A DNA stretch of 64,000 nucleotides from Dipteris shenzhenensis. Its lineage: Eukaryota; Polypodiophyta; Polypodiopsida; Gleicheniales. The stretch lies in NCBI GenBank assembly GCA_047967505.1, contig CM106539.1; one strand, given 5' to 3'. The position numbers were made by a program, and so were the translations under genes. The notes under the pieces were generated by a model. It worked only from the letters and a program-made list of their open reading frames with translations, had not been told where the DNA came from and searched no databases. Of the stretch, positions 20,031 to 32,200 are shown one piece after another; positions within the stretch are counted from its first letter, which is position 1, and every line of letters begins with the position of its first letter.

Positions 20031-21122
20031 AGGTGCCACACTAAATTTATTGTAGGATTTTGATCTCCATCAATCAACACTCATCAAAGGCCTTCAACAC
20101 CCACAACTGGGAGAGGGAGAGAAGAAGAGGAATGAAGTGGTGACATGGGAGGACTAAAATGGAAGGAGAAGAGGATGTGGGAGTGGCAACATGAGTAGAG
20201 GGAAAATAGGAAGGAGAAGGAGGAGGGAGAAAGGGAAGGGTATGAACATCAATAGGAGGTGAGTGTGGAGAACAAAGGAGGAGGGGGAGGCATGATGGTA
20301 TAGACAACAAAGGGAGAGAGTCATGGAAAATATGGAGATATATATTAGAGGCTAGAGCATGGTGGCTATACAAGAATGAGCATGTCGCATCAAAGGAATA
20401 GCCCCTCCTTTTATAACAAAGAACAGGGGGGGCTCTCCCATAAATGCATCCTCCCACATGCATGGTGTGGAGAGGGCATCTTCCATGTGGGTGGAAGGTG
20501 GTGCGCACCCTCAATTTGCAATCGACAAATTGAGGGATGCATTTTCCACATACTACAAGCCCCATATCTCTAGTGCATAATGCACTTGATTTTTCCCTCT
20601 TATTTAAATACTCACATAGGTGGGTTGGCACAAATGACTCTTGCCACCTCAACCTACTTTTTCTTTATGAAAATATTATACCTTGGACTATTCCACATGG
20701 GTCTAGCCCACATAGATGAGAAAGTCTAAGATGCCCTGCCACCTCTACCAATTAAATACAATATGTACCCTTGGCCTTGGCCATATATCACTTATTGTTT
20801 CATGGGACTGCCTAGGTCGGAGGGGTGGCACATGGAGATTCCATGCCATCTCACCATATCACTTACTGTTTCATGGGACCGCCTAGGTGGAGGGGTGGCA
20901 CATGGAGATTCCATGCCATCTCACCATACTATATTATTTGTTCCATGGACTATGTACAACAACACACTTATGGGTCCTCTTACTTGGAAGGGTGGCACAT
21001 GGACATGCCCTACCACCTCAACCTTGGGCCCTTGCCACTCCATATTATATTCTACTAATGCCACACACATATATTCACTTCTACTTATTACATTTACAAT
21101 GGAATTTTTTTTGGCGGTAACA
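20031..21122 (-). repeat. 5' LTR of the minus-strand element (inner end approximate)
   Basis: It begins TGTTACCGCC at 21122 on the minus strand. A TATA box (minus TTATAAAAGG, plus 20410-20420) and a polyadenylation-type signal near 20045 are in LTR order. Two tandem 74-base units lie within it (about 20784-20927, GGGGTGGCACATGG in each). The inner boundary near 20031 is only an estimate. Its outer 194 bases (20929-21122) are included in the downstream tandem triplication. Confidence 0.5.
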
Positions 21123-21959
21123 CCACATGACTGGCCAAACCTCATTAGATGTGCCATTTCAATTCTCCCTAAAACATAGGTTAAATCCTTAGACCTTAGA
21201 TACTAGAATTTCTAAGGTTCCTTGACCCTCTCCCTACACTTTAATTATTCTAATCCCTTTTTAACCCCTACGCAATGACCTATAGCTTAACATAACTGTA
21301 TCTCACTGAACATGACTCTGATTTTAGAGCCATATGAACCCATGCTCTTCTCTTGACTAATCCTATTGATTAGCATTCAACTCTAGGAAATATTGGGTGC
21401 TCATGTCATGACATTTCCTCTTGCTTAATTTCTTAGCTGTCCTCAACTAATAACTAAACATGGTCGAAATCCCATCATGGGTAGTGTTTGGGGGCTACAT
21501 GCAATTATAGTTGATGGAAGTTTCCTATATTATTATTTCCTAAAATAATAATCAAATGAAGGGTACGAATGCTTAGCTTCATTAGTGTCATATATTTGTC
21601 CCTGTTATCTTTTTCATGCACCGCATGAAACTTATCTTGCAACTGCAAAATAAATGAAGGTTACATGCAAATAAATAAATGCTATATTATTTGTTCCATG
21701 GACTATGTACAACAAACCTATGGGTCCTCTTACTTGGAAGGGTGGCACATGGACATGCCTTGCCACCTCAACCTTGGGGCCTTACCACTCCATATTATAT
21801 TCTACTAATGCCACACGCATATATTCACTTCTATTTATTACCTTTACAATGGAAATTTTTTTGGCGGTAACACCACTTTTGTGGCCAAACCTCATTAGAT
21901 GTGCCTTTTCAATTCTCCCTAAAACATAGGTTAATCCTTAGACATTAGGTACTAGAATT

Positions 21960-22137
21960 TGTGGGGGTTAAAGGTCACTGTGCCTTAACCCCGGTTATGT
22001 ACAATACTCAAACACATATATAAATGAATGAAAAAGAAGATGGTGGTTCTGCACCCATAAAAACTTGTGTGGCTCTCTGTCTCTCTCTCTCGCTCTCTCT
22101 CCTTCTTCCATTCTTGCTTCTGCTGAGAGCACTCTCA
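21960..22137 (+). repeat. 5' LTR of the copia element
   Basis: TGTGGGGGTT...CTCTCA, 178 bp, with a TATA-like ATATATAAATG near 22015 and a CT-rich 3' part. Its short length is typical of the lineage. It pairs with 27681-27861. Confidence 0.92.
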
Positions 22138-22139
22138 AC

Positions 22140-22152
22140 TGGTATCAGAGCC
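22140..22152 (+). promoter_or_regulatory. Primer-binding site (initiator tRNA-Met)
   Basis: TGGTATCAGAGCC lies two bases after the LTR end. It complements initiator tRNA-Met and marks the start of the internal region. Confidence 0.92.
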
Positions 22153-23562
22153 CGGGTGATCTAGCTGAGCGTGCGTGAATGCTTGAAGCTCAGCAGCTCT
22201 GTGGGAGGAAGGAGAAGCTCTGTGGGAAGCTTTGTGGGTGACTTTACTTGCATCCGAGTGTGCAGAGACCTTGGAGGAACCTTTGGAAAAGTCACTTTGG
22301 CTTTACGAAGTGGTTTTGAGAGCCTGTTAAGAGCTTTCAAAGAAAAAGTCGTTTTATGAGCTTTTCCCTGTTCCGTTCGATGACAGAGACTCCGTATTGA
22401 CTTGTAGAGGCAACTATTGCTTGCTTTTGGTGTCCACTTCACTTCAGGAGCTTGGAAACACCTTCATTCTTGAATCTGGGATCATTTCATTGGATTTCTG
22501 ACTCACTGTGTCAGTTCCTGCGTTTTTTGCCCAGGTGTTGGAACTCAAGTTTGGAGCAACCATTTGCAGATCTGTCAGTTCCGGTGGACTCAGGAGGTCC
22601 TAAAACTTCTATGTTGCTCATCATTCGCACTCCGGTGGAGTTTACAGATAGCTCTGTTTCAAAAAACGTTTTTCAGTCCGTGTGTTGGACCCAGTGATTG
22701 AGACCACGGTTTCCAAAACCGTCTGTCCCATTGCGTTCCGGACGCCAAAAACCCCTACCTATCAGTTCTTGCATGATTCGGTGAAGGATTTTCAGAGTTA
22801 TAAATCTCTGTGTATTCGATTTCGTCTCTCTGTTATGCATTTTTCATTCTAAGGTTTTGAAACCTTAGATTTATGCCACATGACAGTGGATAAGTGTTGA
22901 CTCCCATTTCTCACTCATCGGTTGGGATTTTGGAGTTCTGGCAGAAGAGAGATATTTGCAGATTTTCTTGCTGAGTCCGATTATGCAATGGCGCCCATGT
23001 TTTGAAGCATCTCAGGTTCTATTTTCAGTAGCGCTCATTACCGTGGGACTATGATTTCTTGAGCATACCTTATGCAGATCACTCTGGTTGTAGTTTGAGT
23101 AGTGTGCGCTCATTCGTGGTATGCATTGGGTTGCAATGGATGATTTATAGGCCATTTGGATGCATTGCGGTCCTTGTTGGATGTGCTGATAGGCCCAAAT
23201 TGCCTTGTGGGATGCTATTTTTATGGACGCTTTGCACATGGATGCTATTTTATGCTGAGGGACAGCTTTGACACATTGCAGGTGATGCACTAATAGTGCT
23301 ATGCTCTCTTGGATGAGATATTATTGATGCATATGCCAGTGGACAGTGTTTATGCTTGAGTCATTTGGCACTTATAGGCATTTTCTTTTGGGCCAGATTT
23401 GCTCATATGGATGCATAGTATATGCACATGAGTCAGATGCTTTGAGCTTTGAGTTTTGGTGATATTTCACTCTATTGTGGCATACACATTTGGGTGCACC
23501 TAGTATTTGGTGTGATTCTCTCTTGCAGGCACTAGCATTTGGGATTTTGTTTCATTTGCATC
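22153..23562 (+). other. Long untranslated leader of the copia element
   Basis: About 1.4 kb separates the primer site from the gag ATG at 23563. It has no long open frame in the gag-pol phase and many short upstream ATGs. Such a leader may hold packaging and translation-control signals, but none can be identified by eye. It is longer than I would expect for a copia leader of this lineage. Confidence 0.6.
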
Positions 23563-26500
23563 ATGGCATCCTCTTCCACGTCTGAAAAGGAGTTTTTCAG
23601 CATTAAAAAGTTTGATGGGACAAACTTTTCTTTGTGGAAAGAACAAATAAGGGATGTGCTTATTCAAAAGAAGCAGATTAAACCCTTGGCAGGGATTGAA
23701 GCTAAGCCTGCAAATATGTCTAAGGATGATTGGAATGAGTTGGATGCATTAGCAAAGTCTACTATTAGACTTCATCTTGCAGAGTCAGTTTATTTCACAG
23801 TAGTAAATGAGCAGACTACAGAAGATTTGTGGAAGAAACTGTGTGCCACTTATGAGAAGGAAACTACCTCTAATAAAGTTTACCTCATGAAGAGGTTGTT
23901 TGAGCTACAGATGAAGGAAGGGGTCTCCATTGCTTCTCATTTGAATGAATTCAATATTATTTTCAGCCAACTTCAGGCTCAGAAAATGAAATTTGATGCG
24001 GAGACTAAGGCAATATTTCTCTTATGTTCATTGCCATCATCATGGGATACCTTCCGTACAGCTGTCAGTAACTCTGCACCTAGTGGAGTACTGAAATTTG
24101 ATGATGTTGTGGGTAGCTTGTTGGCCGAGGAGATTAGACGGAAGTCTATGGATGGCAACAAGCAGGATGCAGCCTTAAATGTGCAAAGGGGTAGATCACA
24201 GTTCAGGGGGAAGTCCCAAGAAAGAGGGAAGTCTCGTAGCAAATCCAGGGCATGGAACATTGAGTGTTACCATTGTGGCAAGCAGGGCCATATGAAAAAG
24301 GATTGCTAGAAGCTGAAAAGAGAGCAAAAGGATAAGAAAAAGAATGCAAATTGGGGTGCAAATCAAAAGGAAGAGAGTCCAAGGGAGGACAAAGGAAAAG
24401 TGAAGATCGAGGAGATCAATGCAGTCACACATGATAGTGACAATGATGTTCTCTTCATGTCTAGTTTATCTGCAGAGTTGCTTACCACTTCAGATGATGC
24501 ATATTCCCAGGATTGGATTTTGGATTCTGGTGCTTCATTCCATGTTACTCCCCATAGGGAATGGTTCTCCACTTATGATAGTGGAAAGACAGGTTGTGTG
24601 CATCTTGGAAATGACTATGCATGTGACATAGTGGGAGCAGGTGACATAAAGTTTTCTTTTGCAAATGGGTCTGCATTTGTTTTGAAACATGTGAGACATG
24701 TGCCTAAGTTGACCAAGAGTCTTATTTCAGTGGGTCAGCTAGATGATGCTAGTTTTCACACCACTTTTGGCTTTCAAAGTTGGAAAATTCAAAAGGGCTC
24801 TATGCTTTTGGCTAGGGGTGCCAAGTGTGGGACTTTATATCCCTTACATGTATCAGGGGTATTTGATCATGTTGTTGCGATAACCGAGCAGCCAAGCACT
24901 TCTTTGTGGCATTGCAGGTTGGGGCACATGAGCCAGAATGGAATGAAACTCTTATGCCGTTTGGGTTATGTACCGCATTTGAGTTTCTTTGATTTTGAAT
25001 TTTGTGAGCACTGTCTCTATGGGAAGCAGACTAAATCAGCCCATAAAAGAAGGGGAAAGAAAGAGTTTGAAATGCTTGATTTGGTGCATTCAGACGTATG
25101 TGGTCCCATGCCTACACGGTCATTAGGCGGGGCTGAATACTATGTAACATTCATTGATGATGCAACTAGGAAAGTGTGGGCTTATGCTATAGCTCGGAAG
25201 AGTGATGTGTTCCAGGTATTTTAGAAATGGCTGGCCTTGGTTGAGAATCAGTCAAGTAGAACGCTTAAATGCCTACGGACTGACAATGGTGGAGAGTATC
25301 TCTCTCATGACTTTCAGCATTTCTGTGATACACGTGGGATTAAGAGGGAGCTCACATCCCCTCGTACTCCAGAGCAAAATCCAGTTGCAGAAAAGATGAA
25401 CCGTACCATTCAAGAAAGGTTGCAATGCATGCTTTCCAATGCAAGTCTTTCTGGTGGTTTTTGGGCTGAGGCAATGAAGACTGCAGTGCATGTGATCAAT
25501 AGATCACCTAGTAAGAGTTTGCATGGTGGTATTCTTGAAGAGGCATGGAGTGGCAAGAAGCCCTCTTACTCTCATTTGCGTATATTTGGGTGTGAGGCAT
25601 ATGCACATGTGCCAAAAGAGCTTCGAAAGAAGCTAGATCCTAAGTCTAGGAAATGCATCTTTCTAGGTTATGGTGAAAGTGGAGAGATGGGTTATCGTCT
25701 CTGGTATCCAGAAGCAAAGAAGATCATACGCAGCCATGATGTGGTCTTCAATGAAAAGAAGATGCATAAGGCACCCATGAGGGATGTGGAAATGAGGAGA
25801 ATCACTTTCCAGGATGTGAATCCACCTGCATATGTTGATAGACAGCAAGCTGTCCATGCACCAAATGTGCAAGAAATGGTACAACCAAGTACTCCCACAG
25901 GTATACAATCAAGGGTAGATGATGGATCATCTATTGGTGGAAATGATGAGCCAAATGTGGCTGATATGCAAGTGGGACAGCAAGCTGAAATGCCCTTGAG
26001 AAGATCATCTAGAGTGTCTAGACCACCTGATAGGTTTGTTCCAGGGGTAGACTATGTGATGCTTACTGATTGCGGGGAGCCTTCTTGCTACAAAGAGGCT
26101 ATGATGCGTGAGGATCAACGCAAGTGGGAGTATGCTATGCAATCAGAGATGAGTTCACTTATGAAGAATAAGACTTGGGACTTGGTTTCTTTGCCACATG
26201 GAAAGAAAGCATTGCCATGTAAATGGGTCTACAAAATGAAGGTCACAGGTGATGATGTGCCTAGGTACAAGGCCCGTTTGGTTGCTAAAGGGTTCAAGCA
26301 AGAGAAGGGTGTGGACTTTGATGAGATATTCTCTCCGATTGTGAAGATGACCACACTTAGATGCATGCTTGGACTAGTGGCAGTAGAGGATATGGAGCTT
26401 ATGCAAATGGATGTCAAGACAGCTTTCTTGCATGGGGATTTGCATGAGGAAATTTACATGGTGCAACCGGAAGGCTTTGAAGAAAAGGGCAAAGAGAATT

Positions 26501-27627
26501 TAGTTTGCAAGCTAAAGAAGAGTCTCTATGGTCTTAAGCAAGCACCTAGAGAATGGTATCAGAAGTTTGATGCTTTCATTTGGTCCCAGGGTTTTAGAAG
26601 GAGTGAAATTGATCACTGCCTCTACACTAAAAGGGCTAAGGGTAATAGCCTGATAATCCTGACACTATATGTGGATGATATGCTATTGGCTAGCAAGAAT
26701 ACTTATGAGCTAGATGCATTAAAGGCCAAGTTGCATGAGGCCTTTGATATGAAGGATTTGGGATTTGCAGGTCATATTCTTGGTATGCGCATCACCCGTG
26801 ATCGGAGTAGGAAACTCCTTTGGCTTTCACAAAAAGAGTATATTACAAAAGTATTGCAGCGTTTCAATATGGAGGGGGGGAAGGCAGTGAGTACTCCATT
26901 GCCTCCATATGTGAAACTGAGTCATACAGATAGTCCCAAATCAGATGAGGAGAGGGCCATGATGGCCAAGGTTCCTTATGCATCAACAGTTGGGAGTCTT
27001 ATGTATGCTATGATAGCTACTAGGCCAGACATTGCATTTGCAGTGGGAGTTGTTAGCCGGTATATGGCTAATCCAGGAAAAAGGCATTGGGAGGCAGTTA
27101 AGTGCATCATGAGGTACATGAAGGGTACCAAGGAGATGTGCATTTGCTTTGGTAAAGGAGACATGCATGTACTTGGGTACACAGATTCAGACTATGCAAG
27201 GCATGTGGATAGTAGGAGATCCACTTCTGGTTATGTGTTCACCTTTGCAGGTGGTGCAGTGTCATGGATGTCTCGCACACAGAAGTTCGTTGCTTTGTCT
27301 ACCACAGAGGCTAAGTATGTTGCAGCCACAGAGGGTTGCAAGGAGGCTATATGGCTTGATTGGCTAGTGGGAGATTTGGGGATTCATACAGGTGTACCGA
27401 CATTGCATAGTGATTCCATGAGTGCTATTCAACTAGCACGGAATCCGGTCTTTCATGCAAAGACCAAACACATTGAGGTCAGGTACCATTTCATCAGGGA
27501 GGTACTTGAGGACAAGCGCATAGAGCTTGTCAAGGTTCATACAGATGATAACCCTGCAGATATGTTGACGAAGAGTCTACCTAGTCAGCGGTTTGAGTAT
27601 TGTCGTGTATTGATGGGCATTGGATAG
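23563..27627 (+). pseudogene. Copia gag-pol polyprotein, one frame with two TAG stops
   Basis: The frame spans 1354 codons from ATG 23563 (an upstream TTG at 23539 is in frame, but the ATG is the natural start). Gag occupies about residues 1-248 and ends in the knuckle CYHCGKQGHMKKDC (235-248); a TAG follows at 249. The protease Asp is residue 321 (WILDSGAS). The integrase zinc site is H450, H455, C481, C484 and the catalytic triad D511, D574, E610 (DD35E). A second TAG is at residue 554. RT has YVDD at 1036-1039, and RNase H has acidic residues near 1208, 1249 and 1284. All catalytic residues are present, so only the two stops block a full product. Confidence 0.93.
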
Positions 27628-27669
27628 TATGCTCACTGGTTGTTCTCCCTTAAAGGCACATTGTCCTTT

Positions 27670-27680
27670 AAGTGGGAGGT
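27670..27680 (+). promoter_or_regulatory. Polypurine tract of the copia element
   Basis: AAGTGGGAGGT directly precedes the 3' LTR start at 27681. A very similar tract lies at the inverted LTR at 36098-36108 and at 950-961. Confidence 0.85.
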
Positions 27681-27861
27681 TGTGGGGGTTAAAGGTCACT
27701 GTGCCTTAACCCCGGTTATGTACAATACTCAAACACATATATAAATGAATGAAAAAGAAGATTAGGGTGGTTCTGCACCCACCAAAACTTGTGTGGCTCT
27801 CTGTCTCTCTCTCTCGCTCTCTCTCCTTCTTCCATTCTTGCTTCCGTTGAGAGCACTCTCA
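27681..27861 (+). repeat. 3' LTR of the copia element
   Basis: 181 bp, TGTGGGGGTT...CTCTCA, followed by the GAATT target duplication. It differs from the 5' LTR by a TAG insertion and four substitutions. Confidence 0.92.
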
Positions 27862-29078
27862 GAATTTCTAAGGTTCCTTGACCCCTCTCCCTACACTTTA
27901 ATTATTCTAATCCCTGTTTAACCCTTAGGCAATGACCTATAGCTTAACATAACCGTATCTCACTGAACATGACTCTGATTTTAGAGCCATATGAACCCAT
28001 GCTCTTATCTTGACTAATCCTATTGATTAACATTCAACTTAGGAAAATATTGGGTGCTCATGTCACGACATTTCCTCTTGCTTAATTTCTTAGCTGTCCT
28101 CAGCTCTAATAACTAAATATGGTTAAAATCCCATCATGGGTAGTGTTTGGGGGCTACATGCAATTATAGTCGATGGAAGTTTCCTAGATTATTCTTTCCT
28201 AAAATAATAATCAAATGAAGGGTAAGAATGCTTAGCTTCATTAGTGTCATATATTTGTCCCTGTTATCTTTTTCATGCACCTCATGAAACGTATCTTGCA
28301 ATTGCAAAATAAATGACTGTTACATGCAAATAAATAAATACTATATTATTTGTTCCATGGACTATGTACAACACACCTATGGGTCCTCTTACTTGGAAGG
28401 GTGGCACATGGACATGCCCTACCACCTCAACCTTGGTCCCTTGCCACTCCATATTATATTCTACTAATGCCACACACATATATTCACTTCTACTTATTAC
28501 ATTTACAATGGAATTTTTTTTTGTGGTAACACCACATGAGTGGCCAAACCTCATTAGATGTGCCATTTCAATTCCTCCCTAAATCATAGGTTAAAATCCT
28601 TAGACCTTAGGTACTAGAATTTCTAAGGTTCCTTGAGCCCTCTCCCTACACTTTAATTGTTCTAATCCCTTTTTAACCCCTAGGCAATGACCTATAGCTT
28701 AACATAACCGTAGCTCACTGAACATGACTCTGATTTTAGATCCATATGAACTCATGCTCTTCTCTTAGCTAATCCTATTGATTAGCATTCAACTTGGGGA
28801 AATATTGGGTGCTCATGTCATGACATTTTCTCTTGCTTAATTTCTTAGCTGTCCTCAGCTATAATAACTAAACATGGTTAAAATCCCATCATGGGTGGTG
28901 TTTAGGGCCTACATGCAATTATAGTTGATGGAAGTTTCCTAGATTATTCTTTCCTAAAATAATAATCAAACGAAGGGGAAGAATGCTAAGCTTCATTAGT
29001 GTCATATATTTGTCCCTGTTATCTTTTTCATGCACCTCATGAAACTTATCTTGCAATTGCAAAATAAATGAATGTTAT

Positions 29079-29262
29079 AGTCCCAAGTGACCAGCTTAGA
29101 ATTACGCTTCTTTCATAAACAAATGGTCTAGTCCAATGTGACCAACGCATGGGACTACTCTTCTTTCATAAACAAATGGTCTAGTCCCAAGGGACTAGCT
29201 TAGAACTACTCCTCCATGATAAACAAATGGTCTAGTCCCAAGTGACAAGCTTAGAACTACTC
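29079..29262. repeat. Short tandem array, 51-53 bp unit, about 3.5 copies
   Basis: Units begin AGTCC at 29079, 29130, 29183 and 29234 and share ATAAACAAATGGTCT at their ends. The last unit is partial. It starts within a few bases of the end of the third triplication unit. Confidence 0.85.
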
Positions 29263-32200
29263 TTTGATGCTAGAATACCTCTTCATATCTTAGAGCAATG
29301 CATTGAGTAATACATTGCCTTCGGTTTCAAATTAACTCAAATAGATTAACAATTGAGTGGTAAGTCCAACCATCAATCCCTTACAATGTATTTTCCCATT
29401 GTACTCTCAAAGATACAATTGGTAATTTCCTTGAAGAATGCAAGTAGATTGGCCAACATAACACTGTTTTTGGTACCATGGCCTCCAAATGTGGAAATCT
29501 TTATTGCTCTTGGGTACCATCAAACCCTCAATTTCTCTTGGGTACTATCAAACTCTTGATTACTCTTGGTACTTATTTCTCTCTTTCTAGCTTTTTCTAT
29601 TTTTCATATCTTAAAGGTTTACCTCATGTTTGATTCTATGTTCTTGCAATTTAGCTCGACGACTCCAATAGAACACTTGACCTATCTACTCATATAAAGA
29701 TAGAGTCTACCATGCATCTCTATCTACACGGCTGATCAACTCCTTGAATTCCCTCTTTGGAAACCTTGATTAATCAGCTTATCTTCCTCTCTTCTCATTG
29801 AATTTAGATTATAATCCATGTGAGTGGGATCTTGGGCTAAAGGTGTAAACTCCTTACGTTGCTCTTGGGTGGACTCATTCCTCCTCTAATTTCCAAAGGA
29901 GAACTCTCTCTATTAGAAGGTTCTTGTATGAAAGAGGAAGGTAATTTTATCAGTGGGTTATCATATCAAGATGTGTATACACCTCATCTAATGGACCCTC
30001 TTCAGGAGGAGGTCATGGTGTTCTTTTTCTCTCCTTATGGCAATGGGGGAAATGTTACAAGTTCATTATTATGCACTCTTTCTCCTTCCATTATTCCTTT
30101 TACTAATTTCAGAAATTTGACTCCTTGTAATCTCAAAATAGAGGTTTACAACTCAAATGTTATAGACTTAGTGCTACTTATCCACCTTCTTCTTTGTTTA
30201 CGCCAGAAAACAAGCTGAGATAAGCCATTCTCCCTTGTCTTTTCTTGGAAACATGTACATTGTAGGGGGTATATATGATGGGTAGATAAAATTTTGTTCC
30301 AATTGGACCTTTGTTAGAGAGAATGGGAATCCTTTTCTTCCACAAATGTGACAATTTAAGCACACATTCCACAGGGGGGGTCACCAAGTAGGGATGCCCA
30401 TTCATTGTCCAAAAGCAAAAGCAAAAATTTTAGAGACAACCTCTTGCTTGGCAAGCTCAAAATTTTAGCTCACTTGCATGTGTCATGCCCTCTTTATCCT
30501 CTTCTATCGTGTCGTTCTTCTTTCCTTTGTCCCTATCACATGACACACAAATGAGTTCTTATTTTTCCATCCCTTTGTTGGATTGTTACCACTTCTCCTC
30601 AATTAGTAGAGAAACTAAGACTCTATGACTGTTTACTAGGCCCTCCTACAACCTTCATGCTACAGTAAGCACCGTTGTGACCTCTACATCAGATGTTTCT
30701 TTCTCCAACCTACTTGTTTCCTACTCTAGGCTGACTAACTATGTGCTAGGACATATCCTATGCACTCTCTTAGTCAGGTATGACTTGTATGAGAGAGAAT
30801 CATCCTTCCAATAGAAGTGTGGAAGATGGTGTTGAGGATTCCTCTCAACATCATGAGTTCATATGTGTGTAGCTCTAACACATAGAGTGCTAAAAAGGCA
30901 CAAGTTTTAGAAGCCCTAACTAATATAGTACACAGTTAGTGATTTGTGGTGTGCTCTCTAATTGTTCCCTCTCTCCTCATATCCAATCTTCTCCTCTTTT
31001 CTCTCCATATTTGTTCATGGTATCAAAGATTCCTTGCCTTCTGCCATCGCCGCTGAGGCATTGCGATTCATATGAGTGTGAGAGAGATCGAGAATGATTG
31101 AGTGTCCTTTCACTTCCATTGAGGGATAGAGATTTTCTGTCCATAGGATTTCCGTTCATCTCCTTTGAGAGTTTGTGTGAAGTTCATGAGTGATTCCTTT
31201 GTGAGAGAGATTGAGAGTTTTGGAAGAGAGATTTAGATAGGTATGTTTTTATTTGTGATTAAGAGAGCATTGTGTGAGTGTTCATTCCTTCATGAATTGT
31301 TGCTAATCTCTATGGGAGAATTGTAGTTTGAGAATTCCGTCCATTGCTGTAAGATCGACCTCTACAACAAGTCTTAAGTGCTCTTTTTTCTGAGTGAGTG
31401 AGGACTAGAGAGGCTCGACAAACAACATCGACTTGACCTCAAGGCCATCCATAGCAAGGGTGACTCACCTAAGCATAGGGCACTCTGCTCCATCTATGCT
31501 CCTTTGCAACAAAGAAGAGAGTATTGTTAAAAGAGAGATTGCATCATTTTACACTCTGACAAGACACATGCATTCTTTAAAAGGAGCATTCATGAGTGAC
31601 AACAAGCTTAGTGTTTGAAGTCCATGATTGGCATAAGTTCTTACATGTACTCTTTTTTTATAATTGTGTTCAAATCTTCAAATTAGTTTACAATGACTCT
31701 TATTAGAATGATTTTTTATTAGTAAATTTTAAATGCATATTTATATTTTATGCTTCCCTAGGGTTTTTAACAGAGGATGGACAAAGTGCAATATATAAGA
31801 TGATTGGAGTTGTAAAGTCTGATTATATATCTCTCAACTTTATTAAAATACCTTATGTATTTGATTTGTGATTACAAGATATATATGTATATCTTGATTG
31901 TTCAAGAGTATTTTTTAATTGTGCCACATTTATCTCATCTAAGGAGATTTCTAGGGACTCCATTGAGAAGGCAGGAATAGACTCCATTGAAACTATGTGC
32001 TTGATGAAGAAGCAGTTTCCTACATCAATGCTTACCATTCAAATGCAGTTACTTGTACATTTGCTAGATGATGTGGCTATTATAGGAATAACACATAGTC
32101 AATGGATGTTTTTTCTTGAGATATTTATGAAGACATTAAAGGTATTTGTACATGAACAAGGCTCGAGGGAAGTATGGCGGCAGAGTGTTGGTTGATGCAG

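Larger units (their letters stand above)
16563..21122 (-). mobile_element. Minus-strand gypsy-like LTR element, internally deleted
   Basis: Related sequences at 16563-17182 and about 20430-21122 read TGTTACCGC... on the minus strand. The former is preceded by a polypurine tract, so 17182 is the 3' LTR start and 21122 the 5' LTR start. Between them a gypsy-type gag and other coding remnants read on the minus strand (19130 to 17190). No RT or integrase core is visible, so most of pol is deleted. Only about 620-690 bp of the LTRs align. The outer flank of the 5' LTR is involved in a tandem triplication. Confidence 0.6.
21955..27866 (+). mobile_element. Tnt1/Tork-like Ty1/copia retrotransposon, nearly intact
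   Basis: The 5902-bp element (21960-27861) is bounded by a perfect 5-bp target duplication, GAATT at 21955-21959 and 27862-27866. It has LTRs of 178 and 181 bp, a tRNA-Met primer site, a long leader, one gag-pol frame and a polypurine tract. By eye the LTRs differ by four substitutions and a 3-bp indel (about 2%), a fairly recent insertion. Two in-frame TAG codons are the only breaks in gag-pol. Sequence features in RT and RNase H resemble the Tork/Tnt1 lineage. Related 3' ends occur at 35925-36215. Confidence 0.92.
20929..29075. repeat. Tandem triplication of a roughly 753-bp unit, split by a copia insertion
   Basis: Each unit starts CTATATTATTTGTTCC: unit 1 at 20929-21681, unit 2 at 21682-28340 and unit 3 at 28341 to about 29075. 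The first roughly 190 bases of each are the outer part of the minus-strand LTR (to GCGGTAACA); the rest is its flank. Unit 2 carries the complete copia element (21960-27861); without it the unit is about 760 bp. Units differ by scattered substitutions, so the triplication is not very recent. Confidence 0.85.

Noticed and set aside
24307-24309. Programmed readthrough at the TAG after the gag knuckle taken as established
   Set aside because: A single copy cannot distinguish programmed readthrough from mutation of a Trp codon; kept only as a question in the findings.
29079-29262. Possible CRISPR array
   Set aside because: Units are contiguous and imperfect with no unique spacers, and the rest of the window is eukaryotic.
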